From contig NC_052670.1 of NCBI RefSeq assembly GCF_016802725.1, forward strand, positions 8,328,141 to 8,392,140: a stretch of 64,000 nt of DNA, read 5' to 3'. The position numbers and the translations under genes were made by a program. Positions 39,963-52,700 of the stretch are shown here, piece by piece; within the stretch, counting starts at the first letter, position 1; every line of letters begins with the position of its first letter. Below the pieces are notes generated by a model. That model was not told where the DNA came from and made no database searches. It worked only from the letters and a program-made list of their open reading frames with translations. This stretch comes from Solenopsis invicta. Taxonomy: Eukaryota > Arthropoda > Insecta > Hymenoptera > Formicidae.

Positions 39963-40122
39963 GTGGTTCTGCCACTTTGACGATGATAATTACGTGAACG
40001 TGCCGCGCCTACTGAAGCTTCTGGACAATTATAATCCACGCGAAGATTGGTACCTCGGCAAGCCCTCGATACCTGCGCCCTTGGAGATCATCAAGCAAGG
40101 CCCGGAGCCGCAGAAACGACCG
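39963..40122 (+). CDS. fng: fringe, internal exon C (DDD metal-binding motif)
   Basis: One base completes the split Lys codon; 53 codons follow, beginning WFCHFDDDNYVNVPRLLKLL. The Asp-Asp-Asp at 39979-39987 is the DxD-type motif that binds Mn2+ and the nucleotide sugar in GT31 enzymes, and it is intact. The block through Asp-Trp-Tyr-Leu-Gly-Lys-Pro-Ser-Ile is nearly identical to insect Fringe. The last 17 or so residues (Pro-Ala-Pro-Leu-Glu-Ile to Arg-Pro) are the variable, charged linker before the next conserved block. The acceptor is GTGTTTCAG and the donor CCG|GTAAAT, ending on a codon boundary. The next expected residues (Phe-Trp-Phe-Ala-Thr-Gly-Gly-Ala-Gly-Phe-Cys) were looked for through 64000 and not found, so the rest of the catalytic domain and the stop lie beyond the window. 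With the other two exons it gives 104 residues. Drosophila Fringe is a little over 400. Confidence 0.97.
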
Positions 40123-41586
40123 GTAAATATAGATTAATTGCACTTTCTTGCTTTTTCATCTACCGTCCTTTTCTTCTAATATGTTTGTATGTGAATTCGC
40201 TGTGTAAAAATGTTTGTCCAAAGATGGCAAGCAATAACATGCAAGTGCACAGTATAAATTAGATTACCCGCGGGTGACTGATGTATATAGTCGTTTGAGC
40301 TCAGCGAATCTACGGATCTGAACTCGACACACTGTAGAGATACACACCACACGTTATTTTATTTTTATTTTTACAGGAGTGGTGTAGTAAATAGTTGATG
40401 TACAAAGAAAAGTAAAATTAGAAAATAATTTAAGAAAATTAAATATATTTGCGTGTATATATATAAAGAATTAGAAGCATAATTTATATTTGAAGATTTG
40501 ACCTGAATATTTCGAACCAAAGTTTATTTTTACATTTTATCTTAAAAAAGATTTGATATGAATATTTTTATTATCAACGGAATAATAATTTTTATTGAAT
40601 AATACAATATAATTAAGGGATTGACATACAAATTATATAATACATAACATTATATAATATTTTGTTTTCTTGATTTTTCAAGATTTTTGTATCTTGTGCG
40701 TGCGTGTGTGCATGTGTGATTGATTTTATATATGTGAACTAGCTTTTTCATTAGATTTATTCGGATAGAAATAGGATTATCACCACATATTGCTTAAAAC
40801 CGATCAGCTTAAAACCGATATTATTTTTTTATTATTTGAAATTGGCGTGTCTAAAAATGTCCCTCCATTTTTCTATAATGCCTATATTTGTGAGACCACC
40901 TACTTTGACCTATTAGATTTACTTATAGATTGTATAGACTATAATAACACCCTTCTCCGAAAGTCAATTTATTATCGCCCCTCGTGGTCAACCGAAGAAA
41001 GATGTCCCTCAAGATTTATTTAGCGCCGTAATAGCTCAACGGTAGCAATTTGAAACAATGACAATAACGAGCGCTATACAGACACGCTTTGCCGTTCAGC
41101 ACGCGGGGATGCCGCAAACGTGAAATTTGTTCGACCGCCTTTGAAGCTTCCGGTGGGTCTCTCGATGAAATTAAACCCGTCAGAGGAAGAAAAAGCCGGG
41201 AGGCTTTTAGAGAAAGGAAACGTAGAGTGGTAAAAGGGGGCAAGATTATTCGCGAGATTTTCTTCTCTCTTTCTCCTCTCCTAACTTCGCGGTCTTTACG
41301 CGAGAAGCGTTACCACGCTGTGCCGTCACTAACGGGTGGTCTTATCGAATTTATGCATCCGCGAGGCGGCGGCTTCCGGCAAAGTCGAGCGTGCATACGT
41401 CTTTGCAAATGCGGATTTAGAGTGAAATAGGGATCGCTCCGCTTTTGTGAGCAGTTCGTTCGACGGTGAAGGTAAAGAATATCGCGCGAAGAAAATGCGC
41501 GATAGCGTCTATTCTTTTTAATGCTCCCCGGCGGCGTCTTCTCAGTGCCGCGAGTTTCATGCTATTATCTCGCACCTCGTGCACGC

Positions 41587-41645
41587 GCGTGTGTGTATAT
41601 AGATATATACATATGTATATAATATATATATATATATATATTTTA
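41587..41645. repeat. GT/TA dinucleotide repeat
   Basis: A GT run passing into interrupted TA and ATAT runs. It is a compound microsatellite. Confidence 0.9.
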
Positions 41646-42145
41646 TCCCGCGCGAATGCATGATAGGTTTTTATGGGTAGATCTCGTCCCGCGCTCGCGC
41701 CCGTGAAATTCCGATTTTCCTCCGCGGGAGATGCAGTCGTTGCGACCGCGCGCGGTTCACTATCTTCTTGGATATTCAATCTACGACACTTTTTACACGT
41801 CCCGATGCGCGTATATCCGCGAAATTGCTCTCCGAGGTTCGGGATACTACATGTGAGACGTTTTTCGTAGTACTCTTCTATCGTGAGTTTTATAAACAGC
41901 TATCTGAAGATTGTCGCAAATACTGAACTTGTTGGGAATTTCATATGTTCAGTAAAAAGGAAATTGTAAAAATACTGAAAGTTTAAAACATAACAGAAGT
42001 GTATTTTAAATTGTAGAAAATATTTTAAATAATAATTCAATTTTATTATATTTTTTTGAAATGCAACGATTTCTTCTTTAAATACCACTTGAGAAATTTA
42101 GGTTCTGGAAATTTTTGTTGGAAATTCTTTAGAATTCTGTGTGTA

Positions 42146-42362
42146 CACTGAGAAAAAATTTCTTGAAAAATGAAAATATGCAGTTTGATATGTTCATTTA
42201 AATATTGAGTTGGTTTAGTTAATTCTAGATTAAAAAAATGTTAATAGTAGGCATGAATAAATTATATTTTTTTTGTACAACTAAATAACAATTGAATCAA
42301 CCCAATGTTTAGTTGAACGTATTGGATTATATATTTTAGTCTTTCAATTTTTTTTCCGAGTG
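42146..42362. mobile_element. TA-flanked foldback MITE, 217 bp
   Basis: The left end is CACTGAGAAAAAATTTCTTG; from the other strand the right end is CACTCGGAAAAAAAATTGAA. TA lies outside each end (42144-42145, 42363-42364). Inner arms share words such as ATTGAGTTGGTTTAGTT with an inverted, diverged partner. It is non-coding and of the same terminus class as 242 and 1761. Confidence 0.82.
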
Positions 42363-43534
42363 TACGAACCGCTTTGTAAATTAATGGCCCTTATAAATTG
42401 TTGAATTATGAATTGCGAATAATATTCTCGCTCTTGAAATTATATTACGAATTTTAAATCACACGAAAGAGATGGATATATTCGTAAGAGCGAAATATAG
42501 AGCGTCTTTTCAAGGCGCAGCAAGCGAAGAAACTCGCCCGTGCACAATCACAAATCGATAAAAGCCCGTCTCACGTGCTGCTTCAGGAGAGATACACGAT
42601 GCGATTCGGATGTCGCCGATATGATCGCCGACGCTCGGCAGTCGACAGTTAAAGGAAGCTCGCGATCTTATCACGACGCGGTGTCATGCTATGAGGCCAT
42701 TAATCCTTTTTCTTCTACCGAGACGAGAAATGAAAAAGGAGATCCGTCCGCTGTTGACGTCGCTCACGGTTGAGAGGACAGATCGATTTATGCTTCGGAA
42801 AAAAATTTCAGAATACGCGCGTCACCCGCTTTATAAATTGATACCGTTTTATTAATTTCGCTTGTTGGAAAATTCATGATACATCTCTCTTCCCTTTTTG
42901 CATCATTTTTTGCGATATTCACGTATCGAATTAATTTTTAATCGATCTTTTTTTTTTGCGTTTGCGGGATTTGCATTTCGCGACGAAAAGTTGGACAAAG
43001 TACGAATTGGAAAAGCTGCTTCTCGCGCGCTTCTTCCTTTCATCGCGAGGAGAAAAAGGTTCCGCGAGGTTGCCGGGGGAAAATAGATAAAGACGAGTGG
43101 GATTCGTGGTGCTCTCGAGATGAAACGATAAATCTTGCAAAGCCCGTAGGATCCGTTCTTCCTTCTGAGATTAACCGCTTCTTATAAGGTCCGATCGAAG
43201 CCATTCGTCAAGCGCCTTTCTTGATATCTCTTTCCCTGATTTCTCTCTCCGCCGCTCGTTAAAGTCTAATCATAGTACGGATATCGATTCTTACCTTTTT
43301 CTGTTATCCGTGAACTTCGCGCGATCTATGATTGCCAATAATCGATCGGACCTTTCACTACCGAACAGACTACCGCACTCGCAGAGCAGGAAAAGTAAAC
43401 GAGCGAGATTTAGATTTCTGATTTATTAAGTAGAGTTTATTTAGAAATGTTTGTATTTATTTTACACACAAAACTTTTTATCTGAAGTCGAAATCACTTT
43501 AGATTTCTCTATAATTTAATAATGGATTCTTTAA

Positions 43535-43595
43535 CCCTTTCGAGACTCCACGTACACCTGTGTATCATCTATTTAATATAACCGTCTTGAAAGGG
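43535..43595. mobile_element. Tiny TTAA-flanked MITE (piggyBac-like), 61 bp
   Basis: TTAA, then CCCTTTCGAGAC at the left end, and GTCTTGAAAGGG, then TTAA at the right end. This gives a 12-bp inverted repeat with one difference and exact TTAA duplications (43531-43534, 43596-43599). TTAA target sites and CCC-type ends are the mark of piggyBac-type elements. At 61 bp it is very short even for a MITE, so an internal deletion derivative is likely. Confidence 0.72.
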
Positions 43596-46500
43596 TTAAG
43601 AATGAAGTTTTTTTTTTTAGAAAAAATTTCGAGGCAACAAGTTTTTAATTTTTTAATAGAAAACATTGACCGAAATATGAAAATTCAATAAACGAAACGA
43701 AATGCCTTACAAGTACATAGCTTAATGTTAATATTTATTATGTGATTTTTTTATATTCTTTCAAGTTTACGAAACTCCGTCCCGAATAAATTATCAGTCT
43801 TGAACACAGTTCTAAGTTGAACAAGAAATTAGCAATATTACGTTTCATCAACGATATCTATTTTTATATTTTTATATTTCTCTTTAAAAACGTCGCTGCG
43901 TGACCTGGCATCTCACTTTGTCCTATGCATTTTTTTCTCTTTAAAGGCCAGAACTATTTGTTTTATCTATCAGGAACTGTAGAACTATTGAAAATAAACC
44001 CAGAACTGTCAATGTTTAGTGAGTTTCAGCCAAATGATATGCCAGCTTTATACACACTTTCTCTTTCTAATATAAAATATTTTAATTGTTAAACTTTGAA
44101 AAAGAGATACTGTAGAAATAAAATTAATTCATATAAATAAATAATATTAGTGTTTGAATATTTACTATAATTTTCTTGTGAGAAAAAAAATCAATTCTAG
44201 AAATTGATCAAAGAATCTTATTTTAATTAAAGACTCGGAATCAAATAATCAATAATTAAATTACAAGCCCAAAAGTTTTCGGTCTTTTTTTAAACTGAAA
44301 ATAATTAACGCGAGAAATGCCGCGAGAATTTGTGATCCGCGATTTATAAGACACGCTTGACGTACAAATTTAAAGCGAGCGTTCACGGAAAATCTCTTAC
44401 ACGCTTATCCGGCCGTCGGAATCATTTTTCACGCCATTATTTCACATAGGGTTGTCGTCGTGAGATCCGGTCCGACAACTACCACGGGACCTATGCCAGT
44501 CATACAGTGAACTCGTTACCGGTCGGCGAAAGATACACGAAACTCGACTGATCGTAGTGTACGTGCATGTTGGCGTATCGATCGTCACGTGGTAACCCAT
44601 TTAAGGTGATGCGGTGTTCATGCGGAATTTAAATTGGTCGATACCTTCTGATACACTTTGACAGTATTTAATGCATTAAATAAACTAACAATAATAGTGC
44701 TGAAAGCAAGATTTTCTCAAGATACGCCGCTGAATATCGAAAAGAATATATAGCGAAGGCATCGAGAGCTATTATTTTAAATAAATGTTAAGCGCTAACG
44801 TAATTTATAATGACTGAATTCTTTCATTGTTCAACCGTACGCTGTACATGAAAGTGGAGCGGTTCATGATTAAAGATTTTATCTGCGCCACGAAAAGAAT
44901 GTAGATCACATAAAAAACCGCCTGTGCCGTTTTAATCTGATTATGTAGAGTAAATCTCAGCGTGTGCGTACATTACGCAGGAGGTAAGGTGATAGGCTCG
45001 AGATCAGAGTGCTCCGATCGTTTTATTCGAGTTTTATTACGCAGCTATTTGGCACAGTGTGTTCTGCACGGTGAATGGACATTGTTCGGTACGGTATAAA
45101 AGAGTTCTGACTCGATCTCGGACGTTTTTTCTGCCCTCTTCTACGTGGTCCTCTTTCTTTGCGGTCCTCTTCATTCAGCCTTCTTACGATCTGGTCGGAC
45201 CAGTATCGTGTGCACGAAACCTCTTGAAAGTCGATCGACCGCGGTTCCTGTGAGCACAAGTATCGATAACGTGCATGCCAACCCGTTTAAACCTTTTTTT
45301 GGCCTACACGAAAATCATTTTTATGCGAATGACGTTCGCGTCGCCGTGATATGAATTAAAATAAAATTCGTGCCCGATTACTTCCTCCTCGTACCGGACA
45401 CGATCCGCTCCGCCCTTTAATTAAGCGAAGAAACCTTTGCTTCTTTATCTTTATTCATTTCATAAAAAAGATAATTTGCGTGCAAAAAGAAAGTTGCCGG
45501 AATCACTCGAGTAAAGGAGGACTGGTCGTTACTTGCGCTGTAAAAATTCTCTTTTTAATAACTGCGAGCACCGAATTGTTCATAAGATTTTCACGTTGAA
45601 AAAAGAAAAGAATTAAGTTTCAAGTTTTATCATCGTCTACATTTTCCGCGCGACGAGCACGTTCAATTTCCGTCAGATTTTCCAGTCGGCCTTGAATTTT
45701 GTCACGTAGTGCGCTGCTTTGCGCGCGGATGCAGATGCATTCTGCTCGCCCTTATCTCGGGCGCGAATCGCGATTCATGGCGCGACGGACCCATAGTAGG
45801 ATCTCCACTCGTATGTACCTACGGTGTAATACATACACGCGGGTGAAAGGTGGTTACGCGTTCGCCGGGCGAGGCACGCCGGCCGGAGAGTACTTGAATC
45901 CGTTGGCGGAGTACACCGGTCGTCTTCGTGCCGGCTTCGTCCCTCCCGTCCTCCGTGGCCGACTACGACGTGGTCGAGCTATCTCTCCCGACCGACCCCC
46001 CATGGGTGTGGTACCATCGTCCAACTGAGATTATGGTCTCCGCCGTGGACGTTGCTCCCCGCGGGCTCCACGTACTCGTATATTATATTTGCCCGAGAAA
46101 TTCTCGGGTTCGCTCGATGCGCACGTGTGCGGCGCGTCTACCGTGTGCCCGGAAAGAATCGGCTCGTTACTGCCCCGGCAACTGGAGCGCTCGGCGGCAC
46201 GGCGCGCGGCGCTCCTTCCCTCCGTGAACAATATTACATTTCAAAGATACGGCCGCGATTAATGAGGGCAAGGATACACGGTAACACTTTTGACAGTGTT
46301 TTATATAAATCTCTTTCTTTTTTTTGCGTTGGAGCAAAATTTTCGGACACCCCGTAGCGTGCGTAATACACATTTAGAGTGGAGGCTCGCCATCAACCAC
46401 AGGAAGCCAAGATTCTCCACTAACGCGGCATGCTGTGCCGTTAATGTTTTTGCGGTTTCTTTCTTTCATTTTTTTTTTTTTTTAGAATTTTTGACTAACC

Positions 46501-46620
46501 GATTTTTTAAGTGGATCACCAGGCGAGATAAATGTCTGCGCGGATTTGCCGTTTCATACAATATACGCACGAGATCGTTTCAATTAATTTAGTACGTGTC
46601 AAACTTACAATTGGCCATAG

Positions 46621-46813
46621 TTGCGCAAGAAACGTCCAACCCACAAAATTATAATTTTTTAATTATTGTAATCAGTAATGTAGATTTTTCTACATTAAAG
46701 AAAAAAGATCCAAAATTAATTTTAAAGAAACCAGTTTTTACCTACATTTTTAAATCGCATCAAATATTATTTGCATTTTTCTTCGAGCAGACTTCATGTG
46801 GACGTTTCTTGCA
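46621..46813. mobile_element. Foldback element with CAAGAAACGTCCA ends, about 193 bp
   Basis: TTGCGCAAGAAACGTCCAAC at the left faces TGTGGACGTTTCTTGCA at the right. The interior is AT-rich and non-coding. It ends 8 bp before the separate element at 46822. No definite target duplication could be read. Confidence 0.7.
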
Positions 46814-46821
46814 TAACTATA

Positions 46822-47073
46822 CACAGAAAAAGAATTAGTATTAAATCAACAATTCATAGTTTTATACCTAAGTAAGAATGTAAAATCTTCTTGAAAGAAT
46901 CTGATAATCTTAAACAGACATGATTTGCTTACACGAAAAAAAACAAAATTTCTTTATGTTAGCAAATTATGTCTGTTTAAGATTACAAATTCTTTCAAGA
47001 AGATTATATATTCTTGCTTATGTATATATGAAACAATGAATTGTTGATTTGATACTTGTAATTTTTTTCTGTG
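46822..47073. mobile_element. Foldback MITE with two nested stems, 252 bp
   Basis: The ends CACAGAAAAAGAATTAGTAT and, from the other strand, CACAGAAAAAAATTACAAGT match. An inner pair of arms at about 46886-46932 and 46960-47002 (including ATCTTAAACAGACAT and its complement) is nearly perfect. TA precedes the left end; CC follows the right, so the target site is intact on one side only. It shares termini with 17163. It is non-coding. Confidence 0.8.
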
Positions 47074-48380
47074 CCTGACCAATTATTCTTTTAGTGTTTA
47101 TTTTTATTTTTTATATTAAAGTTACATAAAACAATTTAATGATCCGATGGTGTTCGTTCAGCATATTTCAGCTTGATTGCAAGACAACATTCGTATTTCC
47201 GATGCGTGCGCCATTTACGTAGCGGAGAGTACTTACGCTATGATCGAGCACAATTAACGTCCGATTGACGAATGGTCAAAGCTCGCGATACACGGCTGAT
47301 CCGTAAAAGCGTGAGAGCGTGGTAACTAGATGCACGGTTTGTCGAAGGGATAATTAACCTGGAGCACGATTAAGCGGGGCGCATACGCGCGGATCGTTAC
47401 GTTCGGATTCTTTCGGTGATCTCTAGTGGTGGCGTGCATGGTGCAACTGCAACGCGCTGCAACTGCGCCTGCGGATCCGTTGCCTCGTCAGGTGAAAGGT
47501 GTCCCGCCCGCGGTGAATAAACGAGCGTAACGTGTATTCCGCAAATTGATAGGCAAAGTAGAGCTAAGCAGCAATGCGAACAGGTTTGCCGTTGCTTGTA
47601 GGTCAATGCCGGAGGATAATTTGCTAATCGCACGTTGCTTCACAGCTTCGCGCGAGTGCAATTGTCCAGGGGTGACGACCCACATCGACATCGAACCCAT
47701 CGTCCTGTGATCTTACGAGAAACTCACACATAACGAAAAACATAATGAAAAAGATCTTTGATTTGCTTTTTTTTTCATTCTTCAAATATTTTTTTTATCA
47801 GCTTTATCTTTCAGGAGATGTATAAATATATTGTATAAAATATATTTTACATTTAATTTTATCAATGTCTCTTTCAATATTTTTTTTTCATTATTTTATT
47901 TTATAGTAATGTGTCTGCTGTTTTATTTTTTAATGTAAATTCTATATATTCACGTTAAAGCAAATTTTTAAATATTTTATATTTTACATCTAAATTTAAA
48001 ATCAGTTAATCAATTGAGTCTATGGTGTAGAGGTAACAGTATTTCTTATTATCATGTTACGCATCTTTTTATCGACTAGTTTAGTAGTTCTTCGTGATAA
48101 GAGGGAAGCTTATGGAACACGCCCCGTTACAATGGAGTCGATTGCCCCGGAGAGCGATTAATTCGCCTGGAGGCGAGGATCGACATACGTCGGTGGTCGT
48201 TATTTTACATTTTCCCCGGCGGCGTCGTAATTGCGCCCGCAGGAGCGCGATATCGCGCGCACCACGCCTCTAGGTGAAAGGGTGAGCGTGCGGGCGTATC
48301 GATGCGATGGTGCGGTGGTGAAAAAGAGGCACGGGCAGGAATAGAAAGGCCGGCAGGCACATACACAACATCGGCAGGCA

Positions 48381-48411
48381 AAGCGAGCGAGTGAGCGAGC
48401 GAGCGAGCGAC
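48381..48411. repeat. GAGC tetranucleotide repeat
   Basis: About seven GCGA/GAGC units with one GTGA variant, within a CpG-rich island (about 48120-48760). It is a simple repeat. Confidence 0.85.
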
Positions 48412-50080
48412 CGGGCAGTCATTCGAGCTCTCATTCGTTGTCTCGCGTCGTGCATGAAGGCTGAAAATCGAGCCGTGCACGAGACGGTCATTTTAAGTCC
48501 GACGGTAGGCCGATCCACCAAGGGGATAACCTGCCGATGAACCGTAAACCAGGAACTTATTATCGGGCTATATACCGCACGGACGCTTTATTATTACGAC
48601 TACTAGTGTAGTAGAGACGGCGAAGAGGAGTCGTTCCGCCGCGGCGCGCCGCTAGATCTCGGAGCGAGGAAACTGCGCGCCTGTCCCTAATATCTCTCCG
48701 CTAACTCCGCGACTCGCTCGTTCGTAACGTTGTTGTTGTCATTATGCTGCCTCGTAAGCGTCATGTTACAAGTTTTACAGGCGGTCAGGAAAATTACGAT
48801 TTGGCTTTATCATCGGTTTTAGTAGTTCGATCTGAGAAAGCGGAATAAGCTTGGCTAGGGTGAGTAGAGGTATTTTAAAGCGGCAAGGAGTGACGAGGCG
48901 TCGTCAAAGGACGTTAAAGTGGGCTCGAATACGTAAGTGGAGTGCCACGGAATGCTCTCGCAGAGAACGATGGGGGATTTAGCTTAGAATTAATCTGGAA
49001 TCTTTGACATTCTGTGGTGTACTTTGGCGCAACTTAGTTTACTTAGCATAACTGCGGAATTTGCATCGGACATTATCCGCAGAGAGTTGCGCGTGTAGAG
49101 AATCTTCAGGAATTTCAGATCTTCATTGTTTCGAAATAGCTTGAAAAGCCGCGTGCATTCATAGTTTATGATCGCCCCGTGCAGCGAGCGGGCGGTCCAG
49201 CGACGTGAACTAACGCTTTACTACTGCGATTAACCCCGTTTCTCTCATTATCTATGCGTAGAAACATATGCGCCCTCCGGCGTCCTTTTCCTACGTTATT
49301 ATCTTTGGAAGCATTAGCTTCGAAAGCTTTGCGACTGAAACAGCCGCTGCATTATTGACGAAGAAACGCGAAGCGGAGAGTCGTTCCGCTGCGTTTGCTA
49401 TAGAAACGAGTTTACTGCGCTCTTGTTGTTTACTGCGCTACAGTCGTCCTCGTTCGAACGATAAATAATAACAGTACCGTCTTTCTTTCCGTAATCACAT
49501 GTCTCCATTGTCAAGTTCAGATTTTTCTACGAGCAATATTCGTCGCGATAACGTCGCGATGTCTCTTCCTTGACAACGGGCATTTACATTGAAAAATATC
49601 GGCGCCGGCACGGCGCAGACCGTAATTTACGCTCGTAATTTGAATTACGCTTACAATTAGGATCGTAATAAATTCGTCGTTCACCTGCGACGCTTGCTCT
49701 TCGGCCGGCGGCGCGGTGGTTAATTACCGTCGAGGATCTTAAGTGTTTCGACACGGGTCTTTTTCGTACTTAGTTCCCTGCCACGGTCACCTTATAATTC
49801 GCGTCGCTCCGCTTTTTTAACGGCAAACTCACCGCGAAAGTCTGCCAATTAATCGATATTGTCCTCCGAGGTGAGACGGCGTTTTATCGAATTTCATCAT
49901 CCCGGTTAACCGACCGTAAGTAGGCCAGAATTTAATAATGTCCGGTGATTGTCAGTCGCTAATAGCCTTTATTCGTGGCTTTTTTGTGGTCCATTTTAAT
50001 ATATTTTTACATGCTTTTTTTTTATCTTCGATTTACACATACGTACGAGCAGTCAGTGGAAGAATATAAAAGAGAACACA

Positions 50081-50318
50081 CATGGGAAGAACAGTTTTGT
50101 AAAAGCACTTAAAAATTTAACTGGATAGAGATTTGAAATTAATTTTGTTAGATCGTCAAAATAATTACGTAGGGCGTTAAACGCTCGAAACATTTTGCTG
50201 CGTTGCCCATTATACTTGAACGTTTTTCATTACTATTTTAATGGTCCAGAAAAATTTATTTTTAAATCTAGTATTTAGCTAAATTTTTAGATAATTCGGC
50301 AAAATTGTTTTTTCCATG
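50081..50318. mobile_element. Foldback MITE, subfamily copy 1, 238 bp
   Basis: The ends are CATGGGAAGAACAGTTTTG and, from the other strand, CATGGAAAAAACAATTTTGC. Interior words AAAATTTAACT, GATTTGAAATTAATTTTGTT and a GTC(A)TCAAAA block are shared with the elements at 52301 and 52701. CA lies outside both ends. It is followed within 12 bp by the TTAA element at 50331. Confidence 0.78.
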
Positions 50319-50330
50319 CAATATTATTAA

Positions 50331-50452
50331 CCTTTAAACCACCGGAAAGTCTAATAATCCCCCATTACATAGATTATTTTTAAGATATAAGTACAATATT
50401 TCGGGAATTTTTTAAAGGGATTGCAATAGATCCAATGCTGACGGTCTAAAGG
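50331..50452. mobile_element. TTAA-flanked MITE (piggyBac-like), 122 bp
   Basis: TTAA, then CCTTTAAACC; at the other end GGTCTAAAGG, then TTAA. The terminal inverted repeat is 10 bp with one difference, and the TTAA duplications at 50327-50330 and 50453-50456 are exact. Its ends resemble those of the 61-bp element at 43535. It is non-coding. The assignment rests on the duplication and the CC(C)TTT termini. Confidence 0.72.
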
Positions 50453-52300
50453 TTAAATATGGAACATATCAAATACGGTGCATTATATTTATTTATTTTT
50501 TAAATATGGTGTTCAATAGAATCGCAAATCTAATAAAATAATTATTCGTCAAAAGTCAGCCGTATTTGTGATAGATACGTTTTGCAACACGTAGTTCTTT
50601 ATTATGAATCATTATTGTGTGCCCACACTTCGTGAAGATTAACACGTTTGTTTCTAATATTCTAATAAGATACTCCCGTTGACAATAGTTTTCTCGCGCT
50701 GTGCGCCGTTGTTATCATTTTCTATAAAATTTCTTGTAAAACAAACCAAATCTCATGTTAGTGTGCGCACATAAACTCCCGCCTATAAAGCGCATCTTTT
50801 CACATCGTTGGTCATCTCGCTAGTCCGCCTACAACCAATGAACCAACGCGGCTCGTAACGATGCACGATAATAGTAATAACAGCAGTAATAGCTATAATT
50901 ATGCGTTATTGTTGGCGCTTATTATCGTTACCGTTAACGGTACTTCTCTCGCGTAAGATCGCCGAAGCACTTATAATGCACCTGTCGTCTAACGACGTCG
51001 TCGTAGACCTGGGAGTTATTAGTGCGTAAGCTCCTCTCGTTTTAATTATGACGAGCAAAGGATGAAACAATTTCTTTTATAATAATCAGAGAACTAAACG
51101 ATGTTAAGAAATGCGTTGGAAATGTAATAAATTTACCCAAAAATTATTCAATCTTCCGCATACCTTGATCAACATGACTTAAGCTTTCATAAAATAATAT
51201 GATTCAGAAAAAAATTTATCAAGACGTCAGCTGTGCGTGTGACGCGGATTCATAGATTTTATTTTATGGAAAGATTTTATAGAAAGATATTTTTGTCTTG
51301 ACTATTTGACGATTCTTAATTATCCTGTCAATACACTTGTCAAAGAGTATCACGAGAAAAACTGGATGGTGATATATGCTGCTTTTAACCGTTTCGGTAT
51401 TGGAAGCGATCGTGACGTTAGATTGCGGTTCTGACTGTAATTAACAGGTAGACAGCGAACGCGGGATGCCATAACTCTAGAGGGTGTTGACTAGCTTAAT
51501 AGCCTATCAACGGTATTTTTCTTTCGTTGGCATCCAGCTACTCTTCTCGTTTCGTTTCGTTTGAGCGATTTAAGTATGGGTGGATCGTACGCGATCGTAT
51601 ATTAAACGATTTTATGCTGGTTCACTTGACTGAGAAGACTTTGTTACTAGTCGATTTAGAAACCGACAGTATAGTTCGTCATACTCTTGTACTAACGAGC
51701 ATCTATTTAATTTATCGTTTATATTATTTTGCATTACATGTAACTTGAAAAATATTAACGTCAGTCAAATAATGACAAGTATCATTTATTTAAAAAAGGA
51801 AAGCGGAAAATATCGAGCGATAATAAAATATATAAAGAACAGAAATACTTGGAAGATAAAATGTTTTGTTACTTTTTGTTATTGTACGAAATATTGATAG
51901 AAAAGTGAGATTTTTCATCGCGGCTTTTTTTGCTTTCAACGTATTTCAGTTTTACTAGTTGCGGAACAAAAACTTGTCTGTCACAAATTTAGATTTCTAT
52001 ATTTCAAATATATATTTATCTCATTCATCGCGCTAACATAGCGCGATATTGAATATGTATGTGTATATGCAAATGAGATCACGGATTCTAAATACGTCTC
52101 ATATGATTTATGAAAATTAATGCAGGTATGCATTAATTAAGATCAAACGTTGGAGATTTTTTTATATCTTGCGTAACGAATAGCTAAACGAGGAAAGATA
52201 TAAAAAATTGATGTATTAGTCATAATTATGAAATCGGTCAGCGTTGCGATATCATTACGTATACCCTTGCGAAATTTAATCCGTTAAAAAAACTATCGTA

Positions 52301-52533
52301 AGCTTTCAGAATAAAATTTATACGGAAATTTTGCCGACATACAGATTTGAAAATAATTATGTTGAATCATTAAAAATTTATATTGCACGTAGCTAGAATG
52401 TATATTAAAACTTTTTGCATTGGTATCATCACTCTTGAACGTGTTCCATAATTATTTCGATGATTCAACATAAAATTATTTTTTGATATTTAGCTAAATT
52501 TTTAGATAATACAATAAAATTATTCTTTCCACG
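52301..52533. mobile_element. Foldback MITE, subfamily copy 2, about 233 bp
   Basis: Arms pair around CAGAATAAAATTTA/AAAGAATAATTTTAT at the ends. Further in, GATTTGAAAATAATTATGTT pairs with a block near 52470. TA is present outside both inferred ends. The left terminus is worn, so the start is approximate. The interior matches 50081 and 52701. Confidence 0.68.
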
Positions 52534-52700
52534 TACATACGCGAAAGCAGATCAGAAAGGCGAATGCATAACGTGACATTGCTCATTATCGAATTCAATT
52601 TTGATACTCATTATCATATCAATGTTATACAAATATTAAATATTAGGCGTATTGTTTACATTTCATTTTTAATGTTATATACTAAATTTAGGTATAAATA

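Noticed and set aside
41023..41060. tRNA-like A-box (TAGCTCAACGGTAGC)
   Set aside because: No B-box (GGTTCGAATCC type) follows at the right distance, and no acceptor stem can be paired.
41341..41400. Gly-Gly-Gly-Phe run that might be the next fringe block
   Set aside because: Surrounding residues do not fit Phe-Trp-Phe-Ala-Thr-Gly-Gly-Ala-Gly-Phe-Cys, and no acceptor is placed correctly.
48020..48045. Second tRNA-like A-box (TGGTGTAGAGGTAACAG)
   Set aside because: No B-box or cloverleaf pairing follows.
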